From positions 1 through 20,051 of the forward strand of contig JAITDQ010000234.1 in NCBI GenBank assembly GCA_031282485.1: a DNA stretch of 20,051 bases. Direction: 5' to 3'. Below, in pieces: positions 7,424 through 15,359 of the stretch; the stretch's first letter is position 1, and the number at the start of each line of letters is the position of its first letter. The position numbers and the translations under genes were made by a program. Below the pieces are notes generated by a model. The model did not search any database, was not told the DNA's origin, and worked only from the letters and a program-made list of their open reading frames with translations. Source of the DNA: Tannerella sp. Lineage in GTDB: Bacteria; Bacteroidota; Bacteroidia; Bacteroidales; Tannerellaceae.

Positions 7424-7606
7424 TTAACTATTATTTTCAACGGAAACCAAATGTCTCACTTTTCTCACCATGCCTTCTATTGACGGGGTAGATTCATGTT
7501 CTACCGTCTTATGCATTTTTGTCAGTCCCAGAGCGTCCAATGTTCTCTTTTGATCTTTCGGGCTGCCGATACGGCTTTTTATTTGTGTTATTCTGATTTT
7601 TGCCAT
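7424..7606 (-). CDS. rpmD: Large-subunit ribosomal protein L30 (uL30)
   Basis: uL30 is a small 50S protein absent from some bacteria. The chosen ATG at 7604-7606 gives 60 residues and the family start [20 protein letters not shown], followed by [19 protein letters not shown] longer frame would add 21 residues inside rpsE and is rejected. The gene has a strong Shine-Dalgarno sequence (AGGAGG at 7616-7621, nine bases from the ATG) that abuts the rpsE stop, which is unusual in this operon. Confidence 0.97.
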   Translation of the reverse strand: MAKIRITQIKSRIGSPKDQKRTLDALGLTKMHKTVEHESTPSIEGMVRKVRHLVSVENNS

Positions 7607-7615
7607 AATTCGTTT

Positions 7616-7621
7616 CCTCCT
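7616..7621 (-). promoter_or_regulatory. Strong Shine-Dalgarno sequence of rpmD
   Basis: AGGAGG lies nine bases upstream of the rpmD ATG and directly after the rpsE stop. It decides the short start MAKIRIT over the upstream alternative. Most other genes checked here have only A/T-rich leaders. Confidence 0.8.
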
Positions 7622-7622
7622 T

Positions 7623-8138
7623 TTAACCTTTAAATACTTTTTCCAAAGACACGCCTCTGTTCTGGGCAACCATGTGGGGGCTTCTCATTTCGTTCAGTGC
7701 TGCAAATGTAGCTTTCACCAGATTGTGTGGGTTGGAAGAGCCTTTTGACTTTGCAAGCACGTCTTTAACGCCTACGCTTTCAAGTACGGCGCGCATGGCG
7801 CCGCCGGCTTTTACTCCCGTACCCGGCGAGGCCGGACGGAGTAAGACTTCCGCTCCGCCGAACTTGGCGATTTGTTCATGAGGGATTGTTCCTTTATGAA
7901 CGGGTATCTTCACCAAATTTTTCTTGGCGGCTTCTACGCCTTTTTCAATGGCAATAGTTACTTCACCTGCTTTTCCCAAGCCCCAGCCGATCACGCCGTC
8001 TTCGTTACCCACGACAACGATGGCTGCGAACGTGAACGTTCGTCCTCCTTTCGTCACCTTTGTAACACGGTTGATTGCTACTAATTTATCTTTTAACTCT
8101 AAATCGTTCGTAGATTTAACTCTGTTGTTTATTGCCAT
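7623..8138 (-). CDS. rpsE: Small-subunit ribosomal protein S5 (uS5)
   Basis: uS5 sits on the 30S solvent side near the mRNA entry and is linked to decoding accuracy and spectinomycin response. The start at 8138 gives 171 residues beginning [12 protein letters not shown], typical of Bacteroidales. An ATG six bases upstream (8142-8144, adding Met-Thr) overlaps the rplR stop as TAATG and cannot be excluded. The double-stranded-RNA-binding domain includes [20 protein letters not shown] and [10 protein letters not shown], with the spectinomycin loop KVTKGGR intact. The C-terminal half has [20 protein letters not shown] and [14 protein letters not shown]. It is tightly packed between rplR and rpmD. 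Confidence 0.97.
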   Translation of the reverse strand: MAINNRVKSTNDLELKDKLVAINRVTKVTKGGRTFTFAAIVVVGNEDGVIGWGLGKAGEVTIAIEKGVEAAKKNLVKIPVHKGTIPHEQIAKFGGAEVLLRPASPGTGVKAGGAMRAVLESVGVKDVLAKSKGSSNPHNLVKATFAALNEMRSPHMVAQNRGVSLEKVFKG

Positions 8139-8143
8139 TGTCA

Positions 8144-8488
8144 TTAAAATTTAAGTCCACCGTTACGTGCGGCATCCGCCAGCTCTTTAATTCTCCCATG
8201 ATATAAATATCCGTTCCGATCGAATACTACCGCCTGTATGCCGGCAGCCTGTGCGTTCTTTGCTATCAGTTCGCCGACTTTTGCGGCAACTTCTTTCTTC
8301 GGCACGCCGTCCGTCAGTTTCAACGACGACGCAGCGGCTATCGTCCGGCCTTCCACATCATTAATAACTTGTGCATATATCTGCCTGTTGCTTCTGAAAA
8401 CAGTCAGACGCGGACGTTCGGCTGTTCCGGAAATTCTACCCCGAATACTTTTCTTAATCTTTAATCTTCTTAAATCTTTCGCTACCAT
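8144..8488 (-). CDS. rplR: Large-subunit ribosomal protein L18 (uL18)
   Basis: uL18 binds 5S rRNA and helps anchor it in the central protuberance with L5. The 114-residue protein begins [20 protein letters not shown] and shows [20 protein letters not shown] and [15 protein letters not shown], with the C-terminal [20 protein letters not shown]. It starts 24 bases after rplF, and its stop touches the upstream ATG of rpsE, so translational coupling is possible. Confidence 0.98.
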   Translation of the reverse strand: MVAKDLRRLKIKKSIRGRISGTAERPRLTVFRSNRQIYAQVINDVEGRTIAAASSLKLTDGVPKKEVAAKVGELIAKNAQAAGIQAVVFDRNGYLYHGRIKELADAARNGGLKF

Positions 8489-8512
8489 AATTAAATATCT
8501 ATTTACGAGGCT

Positions 8513-9064
8513 TTATTTAGCCGCAGATTTACCTGATTTTCTTCTGATCACTTCACCCACAAACTTAATACCTTTTCCTTTATAGGGTTCCGGCTTACGG
8601 AACGAGCGAATCTTGGCGCAAACCTGTCCGAGCAATTGTTTGTCGGCCGATTCCAGTATGATAAGCGGGCTTTTATTACGTTCCGATTTGGTCTCAATTT
8701 TAATTTCCGCCGGCAATTCAAGAAAGATATTATGTGTATATCCCAGTGAAAGCTCAAGCAGTTGTCCGGTATTTGAGGCGCGATAACCGACCCCAATCAG
8801 TTCAAGTTCCTTTTTGTAGCCGTTAGAAACGCCGACTACCATATTGTTTATCAACGCACGGTAAAGGCCGTGAAGGGCGCGGTGGTTTCTTTCGTCCGTA
8901 GGTCTTTCTACGGTCAGTACGCCGTCGTTTATATTCACTTTAATATCCGGGTTCACGGTTTGTGATAGTTCGCCTTTAGGGCCTTTCACGGTAACTACTC
9001 CGTCTTTCTGAGTAATCGAAACTCCTGCGGGAATCTGTACCGGTAATTTTCCTATTCTTGACAT
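8513..9064 (-). CDS. rplF: Large-subunit ribosomal protein L6 (uL6)
   Basis: uL6 lies near the GTPase-associated region and the sarcin-ricin loop of the 50S subunit. I chose the ATG at 9062-9064 (183 residues, MSRIGKLPVQIPAGVSITQK) over a longer frame that would add 16 residues inside rpsH. The choice is supported by GAGGAGG at 9073-9079, eight bases upstream. Two homologous domains are present: residues 1-80 (VTVKGPKGELSQTV) and 81-175, ending EPYKGKGIKFVGEVIRRKSG. Confidence 0.97.
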   Translation of the reverse strand: MSRIGKLPVQIPAGVSITQKDGVVTVKGPKGELSQTVNPDIKVNINDGVLTVERPTDERNHRALHGLYRALINNMVVGVSNGYKKELELIGVGYRASNTGQLLELSLGYTHNIFLELPAEIKIETKSERNKSPLIILESADKQLLGQVCAKIRSFRKPEPYKGKGIKFVGEVIRRKSGKSAAK

Positions 9065-9072
9065 TCTTCTTT

Positions 9073-9079
9073 CCTCCTC
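9073..9079 (-). promoter_or_regulatory. Strong Shine-Dalgarno sequence of rplF
   Basis: GAGGAGG ends eight bases before the rplF ATG, within the 16-base gap after rpsH. It fixes the start at MSRIGKLPV. Confidence 0.8.
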
Positions 9080-9080
9080 A

Positions 9081-9476
9081 TTAATAGACAAAACATAATA
9101 CTTCGCCGCCAATTTTCAAATCGCGCGCTTCCTTATCGGTCATCACGCCTTTTGAAGTAGAAAGAACAGCAATACCCAAACCGTTCAACACACGGGGTAT
9201 ATCTTTATAACCCGTATATTTACGTAACCCCGGCGATGAAACCCGTTGAAGTTTCTTAATCGCGTTCACTTTGTTTATCGGGTCATACTTCAGGGCTACT
9301 TTGATTGTACCCTGCGGACCCTCGTCTACAAACTTAAAATTAAGTATGTAGCCTTTGTCATAAAGGATCTTTGTGATCTCTTTTTTCAAATTCGACGCCG
9401 GCACTTCTACTACTCTGTGCTGCGCCTTGATTGCGTTTCGCAATCTCGTTAAATAATCTGCAATAGGATCTGTCAT
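9081..9476 (-). CDS. rpsH: Small-subunit ribosomal protein S8 (uS8)
   Basis: uS8 is a primary 16S rRNA binder in the central domain and, in E. coli, the translational repressor of the spc operon. The 131-residue protein begins MTDPIADYLTRLRNAIKAQH. Its C-terminal RNA-binding motif STSKGVMTDKEARDLKIGGE is intact and the protein ends with the usual LCFVY. A 64-base gap containing a small hairpin precedes it, and rplF follows after 16 bases. Confidence 0.98.
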   Translation of the reverse strand: MTDPIADYLTRLRNAIKAQHRVVEVPASNLKKEITKILYDKGYILNFKFVDEGPQGTIKVALKYDPINKVNAIKKLQRVSSPGLRKYTGYKDIPRVLNGLGIAVLSTSKGVMTDKEARDLKIGGEVLCFVY

Positions 9477-9495
9477 TTTTTTACAATTAAATTGA

Positions 9496-9510
9496 TCCCG
9501 TCTACCGGGA
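9496..9510 (-). other. Short hairpin in the rpsN-rpsH gap
   Basis: TCCCG and CGGGA flank a five-base loop in the 64-base gap upstream of rpsH. No U tract follows, so it is not a terminator. It could be a processing or control site, but the five-pair stem is weak evidence. Confidence 0.3.
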
Positions 9511-9540
9511 CAATATTTAATAAAACACTATATTTTTCTC

Positions 9541-9810
9541 TCACCAGCTTGCTTTTTTCACGCCGGGTATAAGTCCGCTTGAGGCCATTTCACGGAACTG
9601 TATGCGTGAAACGCCAAACTGACGCATATATCCTTTCGGACGTCCGGTTATTTTACAGCGGTTGTGCAAACGAACGGGCGAAGCGTTTTTCGGCAACGAC
9701 TGCAATTCTTCATATTTGCCTTCTGCCTTCAACTTTGCTCTCTTTGCAGCATACTTAGCTATTAACTTGGCTCTTTTCACTTCACGAGCCTTCATTGATT
9801 CTTTTGCCAT
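9541..9810 (-). CDS. rpsN: Small-subunit ribosomal protein S14 (uS14), zinc-free form
   Basis: uS14 is a 30S head protein near the A and P sites. It has 89 residues. The N-terminus is [20 protein letters not shown], and the conserved C-terminal part is [20 protein letters not shown] followed by [23 protein letters not shown]. Only one Cys is present where zinc-type S14 has a CxxC...CxxC ribbon, so this is the zinc-free variant, with the short spacer typical of Bacteroidetes. It starts five bases after rplE. Confidence 0.98.
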   Translation of the reverse strand: MAKESMKAREVKRAKLIAKYAAKRAKLKAEGKYEELQSLPKNASPVRLHNRCKITGRPKGYMRQFGVSRIQFREMASSGLIPGVKKASW

Positions 9811-9815
9811 ATCTC

Positions 9816-10367
9816 TTAATTCTTTTTTGCATTCTTAAAGGGCAAACCAAACTCTCTCAACAGGGCGTACCCTTCTTCGTCTGTTTCCGCAGAGGTCACA
9901 AAGGTAATATTCATTCCCAATATTTTAGTAATATTATCAATATTTATTTCAGGAAAGATTATCTGTTCCTGTATACCGAGCGTATAATTACCACGTCCGT
10001 CAAGTTTGCTGTCGATACCTTTAAAGTCGCGGATACGCGGCAATGCGACGCGGACAAGCCGTTCCAGAAATTCATACATTTTTTCATGACGCAACGTCAC
10101 TCTGACGCCGATAGGCATTTTGCGACGCAGCTTAAAGTTTGAAATATCCTTTTTGGAATAGGTTGCTACGGCTTTTTGTCCGGTAATTGTCGTCAATTCG
10201 TCAATAGCGACATCTATGATTTTCTTGTCTGCCGTAGCAATACCCAATCCCTGATTGATGACAATCTTTTCCAGAACGGGCACCTGCATGACCGACGTAT
10301 AACTGAATTCTTTTTTCAGTGCAGGAACGATACGTTCCTTATAATCCTGTTTCAATGTGGCACTCAT
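9816..10367 (-). CDS. rplE: Large-subunit ribosomal protein L5 (uL5)
   Basis: uL5 binds 5S rRNA and forms a central-protuberance bridge to S13. The 183-residue protein opens [20 protein letters not shown] and has [20 protein letters not shown], the segment [20 protein letters not shown], and a C-terminal [20 protein letters not shown]. Its ATG overlaps the rplX TAA by one base (TAATG), indicating coupled translation, and no other start is plausible. Confidence 0.98.
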   Translation of the reverse strand: MSATLKQDYKERIVPALKKEFSYTSVMQVPVLEKIVINQGLGIATADKKIIDVAIDELTTITGQKAVATYSKKDISNFKLRRKMPIGVRVTLRHEKMYEFLERLVRVALPRIRDFKGIDSKLDGRGNYTLGIQEQIIFPEINIDNITKILGMNITFVTSAETDEEGYALLREFGLPFKNAKKN

Positions 10368-10702
10368 TACTTCAATTCCTCCCCAGATCTTTTAGCGTAA
10401 CGCACGATTTTACTTTTCTTTTTCCCTTTACCGTCCACAACTCTGCGTCCGATGCGTGTCGGTTTACCCGACTTCGGATCTACCGGATTCAGGTTCGAGA
10501 TGTGTACGGAAGCTTCCATTGTTTCTCTTCCGCCCTGCGGGCTTTTTGCATTCGGCTTCGTATGTTTCGTCACCATGTTTATACCTTCGACAATGGCGCG
10601 TTTTTCGTCAACGAGCACTTTCAGTACGCGTCCCGTCTTGCCTTTATCTTCTCCGGCATTTACATAAACGATGTCGCCTTTTTTTATGTGTAATTTACTC
10701 AT
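10367..10702 (-). CDS. rplX: Large-subunit ribosomal protein L24 (uL24)
   Basis: uL24 is an early assembly initiator that later sits beside the peptide exit tunnel. The ATG at 10700-10702 gives 111 residues beginning [20 protein letters not shown]; a GTG one codon upstream is less likely. The KOW motif lies at about 7-33 ([20 protein letters not shown]). Further on come [20 protein letters not shown] and the basic [18 protein letters not shown] tail. It overlaps rplE at TAATG and follows rplN by 19 bases. Confidence 0.97.
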   Translation of the reverse strand: MSKLHIKKGDIVYVNAGEDKGKTGRVLKVLVDEKRAIVEGINMVTKHTKPNAKSPQGGRETMEASVHISNLNPVDPKSGKPTRIGRRVVDGKGKKKSKIVRYAKRSGEELK

Positions 10703-10721
10703 CACAATAACTGTTTACATA

Positions 10722-11087
10722 TTAAAGCACTTCAGGTGCCAATGATACTATTTTCATATTCGTCGCACGAAGTTCACGGGCTACCGGACCAAATATACGG
10801 CTGCCGCGGATCTCACCTGCCTGATTCAGCAGTACGCATGCGTTATCGTCGAAGCGAATATAGGAACCGTCCTGACGGCGTATTTCTTTTTTCGTACGAA
10901 CGACAACAGCTTTCGATACTGCGCCTTTTTTCATGTCGCTTGCCGGAAGAACATTTTTAACGGAGACGACAATGATGTCGCCGACAGATGCATAACGTCT
11001 GCGTGTCCCTCCCAATACGCGGATACACAATGCTTCTTTGGCACCGCTGTTATCCGCAACTACTAATCTTGATTCTTGCTGTATCAT
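10722..11087 (-). CDS. rplN: Large-subunit ribosomal protein L14 (uL14)
   Basis: uL14 lies at the subunit interface, forms bridges with 16S rRNA, and is the docking site of the silencing factor RsfS. The 121-residue length is standard. The sequence has [40 protein letters not shown], then [20 protein letters not shown] and the C-terminal [11 protein letters not shown]. It begins the spc block, one base after the rpsQ stop. Confidence 0.98.
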   Translation of the reverse strand: MIQQESRLVVADNSGAKEALCIRVLGGTRRRYASVGDIIVVSVKNVLPASDMKKGAVSKAVVVRTKKEIRRQDGSYIRFDDNACVLLNQAGEIRGSRIFGPVARELRATNMKIVSLAPEVL

Positions 11088-11088
11088 C

Positions 11089-11346
11089 TTATTTAGCCCT
11101 TTCGATTATTTGAACCAACCGCCATCTTTTTGTTTTGCTCAACGGACGTGTTTCCATAATTTTCACCGTGTCACCGATGTTACAATCATTTTTCTCATCG
11201 TGAGCGTGATATTTTTTCGTCTTATTTACGAATTTACCGTAAATAGGGTGTTTCTCTTTCCATTTAACGGCAACCGTGATGCTTTTGTCCATCTTGTTGC
11301 TCAAGACAACACCTGTTCTTTCTTTTCTTAAATTTCTTGTTTCCAT
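11089..11346 (-). CDS. rpsQ: Small-subunit ribosomal protein S17 (uS17)
   Basis: uS17 is an OB-fold primary 16S rRNA binder. I prefer the ATG at 11344-11346 (85 residues, [20 protein letters not shown]), which matches the usual Bacteroidales N-terminus. An ATG nine bases upstream (adding MSL) overlaps the rpmC stop as TAATG and is possible. The core shows [20 protein letters not shown], the conserved [20 protein letters not shown], and the ending [11 protein letters not shown]. It is the last gene of the S10 block. Confidence 0.97.
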   Translation of the reverse strand: METRNLRKERTGVVLSNKMDKSITVAVKWKEKHPIYGKFVNKTKKYHAHDEKNDCNIGDTVKIMETRPLSKTKRWRLVQIIERAK

Positions 11347-11354
11347 CAGGCTCA

Positions 11355-11558
11355 TTAATTATTAATTATCTGTTGTTCTCTTTGATGCAACTCCGTTTTC
11401 AGACGGGCGATTGTTCTGCGTAAGTGTTTGATTTGCGCCGGATTGTCCAACGGAGAAATACTGTGATTTATCTTCATCTGATTCAGAGAAACCGCCTCTG
11501 CTTCTATTTTCTCTCTCAACTCTTTGGTACTAAGTCCTTTTACTTCTACATTCTTCAT
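11355..11558 (-). CDS. rpmC: Large-subunit ribosomal protein L29 (uL29)
   Basis: uL29 is a two-helix 50S protein at the tunnel exit, next to L23, and contributes to the trigger factor/SRP docking area. The 67-residue protein begins [20 protein letters not shown] and carries the family stretch [20 protein letters not shown] ending in a Gln/Glu-rich helix. It lies five bases after rplP, and its TAA touches a candidate rpsQ start. Confidence 0.97.
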   Translation of the reverse strand: MKNVEVKGLSTKELREKIEAEAVSLNQMKINHSISPLDNPAQIKHLRRTIARLKTELHQREQQIINN

Positions 11559-11563
11559 AACTC

Positions 11564-11998
11564 CTACACATTTTCATTTTTAATGTCATAATCGCGACGC
11601 ACGACAAACTTTGTTGTCACGGGAAGTTTTTGTGCTGCAAGCCGCAACGCTTCTTTTGCAATATCAAAGGAAACTCCCTCGACTTCAAATATCATCCGTC
11701 CCGGTGTTACCGGAGCGACAAAGCCTTCCGGGTCTCCCTTACCTTTACCCATACGCACATCGGCAGGTTTCTTTGTAATGGGCTTATCCGGAAAAATCCT
11801 GAGCCATACCTGACCCTGACGCTGCATATATCTTGTCACTGCCACACGGGCTGCTTCGAGCTGGCGGCCGGTGAGCCATTTAGTTCCCAACGATTTGATT
11901 CCGAACGAACCGAATGCCAACTGATTACCACGCTGCGCGAAACCTTTTGCACGGCCTTTTTGCGGCCTTCTGTATTTTACTTTTTTAGGTTGTAACAT
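11564..11998 (-). CDS. rplP: Large-subunit ribosomal protein L16 (uL16)
   Basis: uL16 contacts A-site tRNA and helps organise the peptidyl-transferase centre. The 144-residue protein begins [20 protein letters not shown] and contains [40 protein letters not shown] and [20 protein letters not shown]. That last segment carries the conserved loop facing the tRNA elbow. It begins 18 bases after the rpsC stop. Confidence 0.98.
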   Translation of the reverse strand: MLQPKKVKYRRPQKGRAKGFAQRGNQLAFGSFGIKSLGTKWLTGRQLEAARVAVTRYMQRQGQVWLRIFPDKPITKKPADVRMGKGKGDPEGFVAPVTPGRMIFEVEGVSFDIAKEALRLAAQKLPVTTKFVVRRDYDIKNENV

Positions 11999-12016
11999 AA
12001 CACTTAATTTTCATGT

Positions 12017-12829
12017 TTAACGATTCGTCTTTTCTCTATCTCTATCTCTGTTGTCCCGGTCTCCCCTGTCCCGATCCCGGTCTCTGTCTCTGTCCCGGTC
12101 TCTGTCGCCTCTTCTTCTCTTAAAAGGTTTATCTCCGCGTCCCGAATTTTCGTTTTTACGACCCAAGTCTTTCGACGATGTAAACGAAGGCGCCAAATCT
12201 CTCTTTCCATACAGTTCGCCGCGGCAGATCCAGACCTTGATTCCCAAAAGACCTACTTTTGTCAGAGCTTCGGCTAAGGCATAGTCAATATCGGCACGGA
12301 ATGTATGCAGCGGCGTACGGCCTTCCTTATACATTTCCGAACGCGCCATTTCCGCCCCGTTCAAACGACCGGATACCAATACCTTTATTCCTTCGGCGCC
12401 CAGACGCATCGTTTGGGCAATCGCCGTCTTAACGGCGCGACGGTAGGCGATCTTTCCTTCCAGCTGACGGGCAATATTATTTGCCACAATCACGGCGTCC
12501 AATTCCGGACGTTTTATTTCAAAGATGTTGATCTGAACTTCCTTATCGGTAATTTTTTTAAGCTCTTCCTTCAGTTTGTCGACCTCCGAGCCGGCTTTTC
12601 CGATGATGATACCGGGACGTGACGTACACACGGTAATGGTGATCAGTTTCAGCGTACGTTCTATCACAATACGCGAAATGCTTGCCTTTGCCAGACGGGC
12701 ATTCAGATATTTACGGATCTTGCTGTCTTCCAACAACATGTCACCATAATTCTTTCCGCCGTACCAATTGGAGTCCCAACCGCGAATAATTCCTAAACGA
12801 TTACTAATCGGATTTACTTTCTGTCCCAT
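12017..12829 (-). CDS. rpsC: Small-subunit ribosomal protein S3 (uS3) with Arg-Asp repeat tail
   Basis: uS3 is a 30S head protein that forms part of the mRNA entry tunnel and helicase site. Residues 1-220 are the family core: [20 protein letters not shown], the KH domain with its GKAG loop at 77-80 (PGIIIGKAG), and the C-terminal domain [20 protein letters not shown] with [12 protein letters not shown]. The total of 270 residues exceeds the usual 210-245. The excess is a charged tail (about 226-270) with a run of Arg-Asp dipeptides, encoded by six-base DNA repeats. The stop is intact. Gene identity is certain; tail function is unknown. Confidence 0.98.
   Translation of the reverse strand: MGQKVNPISNRLGIIRGWDSNWYGGKNYGDMLLEDSKIRKYLNARLAKASISRIVIERTLKLITITVCTSRPGIIIGKAGSEVDKLKEELKKITDKEVQINIFEIKRPELDAVIVANNIARQLEGKIAYRRAVKTAIAQTMRLGAEGIKVLVSGRLNGAEMARSEMYKEGRTPLHTFRADIDYALAEALTKVGLLGIKVWICRGELYGKRDLAPSFTSSKDLGRKNENSGRGDKPFKRRRGDRDRDRDRDRDRDRGDRDNRDRDREKTNR
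12020..12109 (-). repeat. Hexamer-based repeat encoding the S3 Arg-Asp tail
   Basis: About 30 codons at the 3' end of rpsC alternate Arg and Asp codons, using imperfect six-base units such as CGGGAC and AGAGAC. The residues run [10 protein letters not shown], continue in the same pattern and finish EKTNR. The codon variation makes the DNA repeat imperfect, though copy-number change in steps of six bases would keep the frame. Confidence 0.8.
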
Positions 12830-12835
12830 CTACAA

Positions 12836-13285
12836 TTAATTTTGACTTTCATTATTATATTCAGTATCATTCTTCACAACATCATTTTTCACAACAGCCT
12901 TTGTATCGACGAACAAAGTAACGTGATTCGAACGTTTGCGGATACGGTAGCCGCGACCCTGCGGCGCCGGACGCATCCGTTTCAATGTCGTAGAACAGTC
13001 CACGTTTACTGATGTTACATATAACTCTCCACTTTCCGCTTTGCGTTCATTCTTTTGCTCCCAGTTGGCAATTGCTGAACGTAACAGTTTCTCCACTTTA
13101 GCCGCAGCTTCCTTGTTCGAGTATTTCAAAACTCCCAATGCGCGGAAGACTTCCATGCCGCGGATCATGTCTACCACAAGACGCATCTTGCGCGGCGAAC
13201 TCGGCACATTACGCAACCTTGCAAAAGAAACGCTCTTTAGAGCTTCTTTTCTCACCTCTGCTGATATTCTTTTTCTTGCACCCAT
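12836..13285 (-). CDS. rplV: Large-subunit ribosomal protein L22 (uL22)
   Basis: uL22 lines the peptide exit tunnel with a long beta hairpin that affects macrolide binding. The 149-residue protein begins [20 protein letters not shown] and has the conserved [20 protein letters not shown]. The tunnel hairpin is [20 protein letters not shown]. The last 20 residues ([19 protein letters not shown]) form a short hydrophilic extension with a small KND repeat beyond the normal end. It lies six bases before rpsC. Confidence 0.98.
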   Translation of the reverse strand: MGARKRISAEVRKEALKSVSFARLRNVPSSPRKMRLVVDMIRGMEVFRALGVLKYSNKEAAAKVEKLLRSAIANWEQKNERKAESGELYVTSVNVDCSTTLKRMRPAPQGRGYRIRKRSNHVTLFVDTKAVVKNDVVKNDTEYNNESQN

Positions 13286-13296
13286 AGTCTAATAAT

Positions 13297-13563
13297 TTAT
13301 CTTTTATTACCGGCATGACCGCGGAATATGCGCGTCGGCGAAAATTCCCCTAATTTATGACCTACCATATTCTCGGTGATAAACACCGGAATAAACTTAT
13401 TTCCATTGTGAACGGCTATCGTATGACCCACAAAATCCGGTGAAATCATGGATGCCCGCGCCCATGTTTTTATAACTGTTTTCTTGCCCGATTCATTCAT
13501 TGTCAAAACTTTATTTTCGAGTTTAACATTGATATACGGACCTTTCTTTAACGAACGACTCAT
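13297..13563 (-). CDS. rpsS: Small-subunit ribosomal protein S19 (uS19)
   Basis: uS19 sits in the 30S head, pairs with S13 and contacts A-site tRNA through its tails. The 88-residue protein reads [20 protein letters not shown], then [40 protein letters not shown] and GHAGNKR. All family hallmarks are present. It starts 23 bases after rplB and is followed by rplV after 11 bases. Confidence 0.98.
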   Translation of the reverse strand: MSRSLKKGPYINVKLENKVLTMNESGKKTVIKTWARASMISPDFVGHTIAVHNGNKFIPVFITENMVGHKLGEFSPTRIFRGHAGNKR

Positions 13564-13586
13564 AGTTTTCCTTTCAATTAATCAGT

Positions 13587-14411
13587 TTACTTTTTCCTTC
13601 TCTCGATTATATAGCGTGAAGAAGATTTCTTCGGAGCTCTTGTCTTCAAGCCTTTAGCATACAAGCCTTTGCGTGAGCGAGGATGACCTCCCGTTGCACG
13701 TCCTTCGCCTCCACCCATTGGGTGATCGACCGGGTTCATGACAACGCCACGGTTTCGGGGACGACGTCCCAGCCATCTCGTACGACCGGCTTTTCCTGAT
13801 TTTTCAAGTGCATGGTCGGAATTGCCCACGCCACCTATAGTCGCTTTACATGCCGACAATATCTTCCTTGTTTCTCCCGACGGCATTCTTATTATTACAT
13901 AAGCGCCTTCTCTGGACGTCAACTGGGCAAAAGCTCCTGCCGAACGCACGAGTTTTGCGCCCTGACCCGGACGAAGTTCGATATTGTGAATAATTGTACC
14001 AACGGGTATATCCTTCATTGGTAACGCATTTCCTATCTCAGGCGCAGCATTGCTGCCCGACATCACTGTCTGGCCGACTTCCAGCCCGTTGGGAGCGACG
14101 ATATAGCTTTTATATCCGTCCGCATAATACAACAGTGCAATACGCGACGTACGGTTTGGGTCGTACTCTATTGATTTCACCGTTGCCGGAATGCCATCTT
14201 TATTTCTCTTGAAGTCGATCAGTCGGTATCTGCGTTTGTGGCCGCCTCCGATATAACGCATTGTCATTTTACCGGTATTGTTACGGCCTCCCGAACGATT
14301 CTTTCCTGCGACAAGAGATTTCTCCGGTGTACTTGCAGTGATTTTATCAAATGCACCGATAATTTTGTGTCTTTGCCCCGGGGTTGTGGGCTTTAATTTA
14401 CGTATTCCCAT
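13587..14411 (-). CDS. rplB: Large-subunit ribosomal protein L2 (uL2)
   Basis: uL2 is among the most conserved 50S proteins and is needed for subunit association and peptidyl-transferase assembly. The ATG at 14409-14411 gives 274 residues and the family start [16 protein letters not shown]; a frame four codons longer reaches into rplW and is rejected. The OB and SH3-like domains include [20 protein letters not shown] and [20 protein letters not shown]. The C-terminal [19 protein letters not shown] carries the conserved His near the catalytic centre (E. coli H229). Confidence 0.98.
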   Translation of the reverse strand: MGIRKLKPTTPGQRHKIIGAFDKITASTPEKSLVAGKNRSGGRNNTGKMTMRYIGGGHKRRYRLIDFKRNKDGIPATVKSIEYDPNRTSRIALLYYADGYKSYIVAPNGLEVGQTVMSGSNAAPEIGNALPMKDIPVGTIIHNIELRPGQGAKLVRSAGAFAQLTSREGAYVIIRMPSGETRKILSACKATIGGVGNSDHALEKSGKAGRTRWLGRRPRNRGVVMNPVDHPMGGGEGRATGGHPRSRKGLYAKGLKTRAPKKSSSRYIIERRKK

Positions 14412-14419
14412 CTCTTCTA

Positions 14420-14713
14420 TCAAATATTACTGAAGAAGTCGATTGTCTCTCCTTCTTTCAAAGTTACTATTGCTTTTTTATATGAATCCTGACGGCCGGT
14501 GATGACGCCCGATTTTGTATAGCGGCTTTTCATCTTTCCGGAATAATTCATCGTATTCACGCTGACAACACTCACATGATACATCTCTTCAACGGCTTTC
14601 CGTATCTCCAGTTTGTTTGCATTCGGAGAAACGCGAAAACCAAAGCGGTTCGGTGTTTTTTTCGTAATTGCCGTCTGTTTTTCCGTTACTATCGGCTTAA
14701 TAATAATTCCCAT
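14420..14713 (-). CDS. rplW: Large-subunit ribosomal protein L23 (uL23)
   Basis: uL23 is at the tunnel exit and is the main docking site of trigger factor and SRP. The 97-residue protein begins [20 protein letters not shown] and shows [20 protein letters not shown], then [20 protein letters not shown]. It ends with the [14 protein letters not shown] segment. A perfect Shine-Dalgarno sequence (AAGGAGG, 14721-14727) lies seven bases upstream, rare in this operon. Confidence 0.98.
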   Translation of the reverse strand: MGIIIKPIVTEKQTAITKKTPNRFGFRVSPNANKLEIRKAVEEMYHVSVVSVNTMNYSGKMKSRYTKSGVITGRQDSYKKAIVTLKEGETIDFFSNI

Positions 14714-14720
14714 TTCGCTA

Positions 14721-14727
14721 CCTCCTT
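14721..14727 (-). promoter_or_regulatory. Perfect Shine-Dalgarno sequence of rplW
   Basis: AAGGAGG lies seven bases upstream of the rplW ATG and overlaps the last codon and stop of rplD. It is the best match in the window to the 16S anti-Shine-Dalgarno consensus. Confidence 0.8.
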
Positions 14728-15355
14728 ATGAATTTAAATTTTCCTCAATTATAGCTATCGAACTCTCCGTGAGAAGCAGGTTTGCCGCGTCAAGAACCTT
14801 GTATGTATTCAGTTCGGAAACGGTAACGATGTCGGCAGACTTAAGATTACGAGCCGACAAATATACGAATTTATTGTTTTCCGTCAATACCAGAAGGATT
14901 TTCTTCCCTTCGAGGCTAAGGTCTTTCATGAAAGTAATAAATTCTTTCGTCTTCGGCGCATCCATCGTAAAATCTTCCACTACGGTGATTGCATTTTCCT
15001 TTGCCTTATAAGAGAGTGCCGACTTGCGAGCCAGCAATTTCACTTTCTTATTCAGCTTGAAACTGTAATCGCGCGGCTTAGGTCCGAACACACGTCCTCC
15101 GCCCACCAGTACGGGCGATTTGATATCGCCGCGGCGAGCGCCTCCGCTCCCTTTCTGGCGTATCAGTTTACGCGTACTTCCCGTTATTTCGCTTCTTTCC
15201 TTGGATTTGTGCGTACCTTGGCGACGGTTCGCCAAATGCTGCTTCACATCCAGATATATTGCATGATCATTCGGTTCAATTCCAAAAACCGCATCATTAA
15301 GAGTAACCGTTCTCCCGGTATCTTTTCCCTTTTTATTTAATACGTTCAGTTCCAT
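14726..15355 (-). CDS. rplD: Large-subunit ribosomal protein L4 (uL4)
   Basis: uL4 extends a loop into the peptide exit tunnel and, in E. coli, represses the S10 operon. The 209-residue protein begins [20 protein letters not shown]. The tunnel loop is visible as [20 protein letters not shown] followed by [20 protein letters not shown]. The C-terminal domain contains [18 protein letters not shown] and the rRNA-binding Rossmann-like fold. It follows rplC by four bases. Whether this L4 has the regulatory role is unknown. Confidence 0.98.
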   Translation of the reverse strand: MELNVLNKKGKDTGRTVTLNDAVFGIEPNDHAIYLDVKQHLANRRQGTHKSKERSEITGSTRKLIRQKGSGGARRGDIKSPVLVGGGRVFGPKPRDYSFKLNKKVKLLARKSALSYKAKENAITVVEDFTMDAPKTKEFITFMKDLSLEGKKILLVLTENNKFVYLSARNLKSADIVTVSELNTYKVLDAANLLLTESSIAIIEENLNS

Positions 15356-15359
15356 ATTC

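Noticed and set aside
12004..12210. 68-codon ORF rich in Thr-Glu-Gly
   Set aside because: It is an out-of-frame reading of the rpsC Arg-Asp repeat.
13587..14423. Longer start for rplB (and likewise for rplF, rplO, rpmD)
   Set aside because: The extra residues overlap the upstream genes and do not match the families; internal ATGs give the conserved N-termini, supported by Shine-Dalgarno sites for rplF and rpmD.
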